DNA of 64,000 bases, from assembly GCA_937910305.1 (NCBI GenBank), contig CALEPS010000167.1:7400-71399 (forward strand), in the 5' to 3' direction. The stretch is from an uncultured Bacteroidales bacterium. GTDB taxonomy: Bacteria; Bacteroidota; Bacteroidia; Bacteroidales; Paludibacteraceae. Under the pieces are notes generated by a model that did no database searches, had not been told where the DNA came from, and saw nothing but the letters and a program-made list of their open reading frames with translations. Numbering within the stretch: position 1 is the first letter of the stretch; every line of letters starts with the position of its first letter. A program made the position numbers and the translations under genes. Shown here piece after piece: positions 62,386-64,000 of the stretch.

Positions 62386-62559
62386 TTAGTGCCATGTTTG
62401 GCTTGTGTACTCAAAATCTTCGTATTCCTCGTAAATATCGCCCCAACTCGGTTCTTCATTTGCGGTAATGCTGGAGCGGTGAGCAACCTTTACTAAACCT
62501 TGATTGTTAGCGGAGAGGTTATCGAAACCGAGACCAAAAGAAATAGTTAGCTGTGCCAT
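62386..62559 (-). CDS. Small early protein of unknown function
   Basis: 57 residues from ATG 62559 (MAQLTISFGLGFDNL), ending DIYEEYEDFEYTSQTWH, acidic. A/T-rich leader (AAATTCATACAATCATG) like other prophage genes. First of a minus-strand run with the ArdC-like and ArdA genes. Family not recognised, but such acidic peptides sit beside antirestriction genes in Bacteroidetes elements. Confidence 0.6.
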   Translation of the reverse strand: MAQLTISFGLGFDNLSANNQGLVKVAHRSSITANEEPSWGDIYEEYEDFEYTSQTWH

Positions 62560-62760
62560 GATTGTATGAATTTTAGAGTTTAACATTTGCGTATAAAGCA
62601 GTTAGCGTTTGATATAACCTTTACGGTGCTTTACAAGTGTTCCGTGGGAGTGTTTGCAAGGTTTTCGGGAAAAAATACTCGTTTTTATAGTAGCTTGTGG
62701 AGAGAAAAAAGGAAGATTTTTTTAGACGGCGAAACGCCATCGACGAAACTGTGCGTGACC

Positions 62761-62791
62761 TTTCAAATCAACGTAGCGGTAACTAACTTTG
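62761..62791 (+). promoter_or_regulatory. Plus-strand promoter into the non-coding region
   Basis: TTTC at 62761-62764 and TAACTTTG at 62784-62791, 19 bases apart; the -33 box is a weak match. Start predicted near 62798. Confidence 0.6.
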
Positions 62792-62802
62792 CACCGGAAA
62801 GG

Positions 62803-62964
62803 ATGTATCAGATAAACGCGGACTCGCTGCGTACGGTAACAAATGCTGAACGCGCCCGGAAATTGTACTGTCAGGAGCAGAGCAACCAAATTTCTGTCTC
62901 GGGTTCGATGAAAAAAACTCTCCGCAGACAAGCAAGAAGAAAAAGAAAAAAAGGGTATGGGTAA
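62803..62964 (+). CDS. Small basic plus-strand protein
   Basis: 53 residues from ATG 62803 (MYQINADSLRTVTNAERARK), five bases after the predicted transcription start, so almost leaderless; a longer frame upstream lies before the promoter. The C-terminal third is very basic (KKTLRRQARRKRKKGYG). It reads away from the antirestriction genes and into the GC-rich non-coding region. Could be a small DNA-binding protein; may also be spurious. Confidence 0.45.
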   Translation: MYQINADSLRTVTNAERARKLYCQEQSNQISVSGSMKKTLRRQARRKRKKGYG

Positions 62965-63569
62965 AAAGCACTCTCTCCCTGCAGGCGTGGGTGGCAGTTT
63001 CCCGTAATGCGAGGCGACTTGCGCCGGTACTTGGTAGGCAGCATATAGCGATCAGAACTGAATACTTGGAAGTCTGTCGCCATTTGCTGCCGGGTTGCGC
63101 TTAGTGGTCGCCCACCAAGCAGCGACACCAACTACTGGCGCGAAGCCTGCACTACAGGAAACGGTGTGCGAGGAGTGAGACCGGAACAGCAAAGCGGAGG
63201 GAGTGGAAGAGGCGCAGCGGTCAGAACTGAACACTTGGAAGTCTGCCGCGAGCCTTAACGACCAGAGCCTTGCCGTGTAGATTGATTGACGAGCTGCGAG
63301 GGTGACTGCAGGGGAAGAGTGCTTTGGTGCGTCGGGGAGCCGGACGCTCGCAGGGTGTAGAAACAGCCGGTACAGCAAAGGGCTGTAGTCACCCACCGGA
63401 GGTAGATGCAGCCACCGGCAGGTAGAGTGAAGTGCGCAGCTGCTTGGTCAGGGCGCACAAACGACGAAGAAAAATGGCAGACCGTAGGTAGATGTCCAAG
63501 GAGTTGATCCGGGAGAAAAAGCGAGCCGTCTGGGGAACAGCGGCGAGCGAAAACGTCTGGCAGAGGGGG
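62965..63569. other. 600-base GC-rich non-coding region
   Basis: No frame on either strand looks coding by composition or start context. It holds a 33-base direct repeat (63,049-63,081 and 63,217-63,249, few differences), three copies of a GGTAGATG/GGTAGAG word (63,400-63,495), a CCACCGG word twice, and two GTCTGG words 27 bases apart near 63,528 and 63,555. Much richer in G and C than its surroundings. It may hold an ncRNA, an origin or operator sites. Confidence 0.6.
63049..63249. repeat. 33-base direct repeat, two copies 168 bases apart
   Basis: Copies at 63,049-63,081 and 63,217-63,249 share CAGAACTGAA, then T or C, then ACTTGGAAGTCTG. Both copies lie in the non-coding region. Confidence 0.88.
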
Positions 63570-63686
63570 TTAACCCTCCACCGGAATTAGACCTTGCCAC
63601 ACGGGGTTGGACTTGTTGCGCATGTAGTTTTGCTGCCAAAGGACATCTAAATCTTCCTTATCTTGAAAATCAATGTTCAGTTGCAT
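63570..63686 (-). CDS. Small 38-residue prophage protein
   Basis: Starts at ATG 63686 (MQLNIDFQDKEDLDVLWQQ), seven bases after the stop of the gene at 63694, ends LIPVEG at TAA 63570. Coding-like composition. Function unknown. Confidence 0.55.
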   Translation of the reverse strand: MQLNIDFQDKEDLDVLWQQNYMRNKSNPVWQGLIPVEG

Positions 63687-63693
63687 AGCGGTA

Positions 63694-63930
63694 TTACTTT
63701 AGAGGTTCGGGGTTGCGCGTGCTTTTGCCTTGTGCGCGTTTTGCAAGTTCAGAAAACGCAAGGCAATTCAAGCCGTAAATTTTCCAATACTGCTCGTTAT
63801 CTTTTGCAAGTTCTAACGAGGTGTGATTAGTTACAAACTCCATGTGTGACATGATTGTTTGACAAGACGAGAGAATTGACTCAAGCTGCTCTTCTGTGCA
63901 GCGGACGAGGATTTGAGAAATAGGTATCAT
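63694..63930 (-). CDS. Small helical prophage protein
   Basis: 78 residues (MIPISQILVRCTEEQLESIL), helical, with MEFVTNHTSLELAKDNEQYW and FSELAKRAQGKSTRNPEPLK. Leader has the TTAATTTTTACAAGTATG context common in this prophage. Family unknown; lies at the window edge in the early region. Confidence 0.6.
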   Translation of the reverse strand: MIPISQILVRCTEEQLESILSSCQTIMSHMEFVTNHTSLELAKDNEQYWKIYGLNCLAFSELAKRAQGKSTRNPEPLK

Positions 63931-64000
63931 ACTTGTAAAAATTAAGGGTACTTCTAAAAATTCACATATTTGAGTGGAAGTTATCTGTTTGACAAATTTT

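Noticed and set aside
63052..63396. 114-codon minus-strand frame in the GC-rich block
   Set aside because: Unlike prophage codon use, crosses the direct repeat, and lacks the usual A/T-rich start context.
63520..63570. Group II intron domain V
   Set aside because: GAGCCGTCTGGGGAACAG looked similar, but the pairing arm is absent and no reverse transcriptase is near.

Overview
The window looks like a chromosome segment from a member of the Bacteroidales. Promoters have the Bacteroidetes form (TTG/TTTG, about 19-20 bases, then TAnnTTTG), starts lack Shine-Dalgarno sites and have A/T-rich leaders, and the families (GSCFA, FISUMP, WG repeats, BspA-like LRR, DUF5675, LptF/G of the Bacteroidetes type) are typical of that order. 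I cannot name the genus.

Bases 1-14,040 are core chromosome: the end of a lipid A acyltransferase gene, a GT2 glycosyltransferase, ftsY, aspA, a secreted W/Y/H-rich protein, ribBA, an LptF/LptG permease, cdd, a small redox/hydrolase operon with two lipoprotein enzymes, and valS. Bases 14,040-21,800 are accessory: junction repeats, a small unknown gene, a decayed phage lysis cassette (DUF5675 and lipoprotein remnants), then five or six secreted or outer-membrane genes on the minus strand, including a thioredoxin-FISUMP fusion. Bases 21,800-29,700 return to core genes: GSCFA, a LolC/E-type permease, PAP2, rsmE, prfA, folD and ffh. With ftsY, ffh gives both protein halves of the SRP targeting system in one window.

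At 29,706 lies tRNA-Ser(CGA). Just behind it is a tyrosine integrase, then about 33 kb of prophage almost entirely on the minus strand and running off the right edge. In transcription order: small early genes, ArdC-like and ArdA antirestriction proteins, a WYL regulator, a capsid module (ClpP-type protease, major capsid, a phosphoribosyltransferase, a PLD-like protein), portal and joining genes, terminase, two leucine-rich-repeat genes (one a secreted BspA-like protein), tail genes, a lysis cassette (holin, amidase, one-protein spanin candidate), tape measure and a tail hub protein. Two cargo genes (DUF4143 ATPase, AlbA_2 protein) have host-type promoters. Five phage operons instead share a distinct promoter, GTCTTTTCGC-N17-TA(T/C)(T/C)TTTG.

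The most unusual structure is a non-coding array at 37,369-37,830 between the spanin and tape-measure genes: 17 copies of a short motif (minus strand GACTTTCGA-like) about every 28 bases, with a 113-base four-unit block duplicated inside it and a perfect 14-bp hairpin beyond its end. Other items to check are a 9-G tract that decides the reading frame of a small prophage ORF, a 600-base GC-rich non-coding region at 62,965-63,569, and short word repeats at many gene junctions, several of them in frame inside valS and the GSCFA gene.
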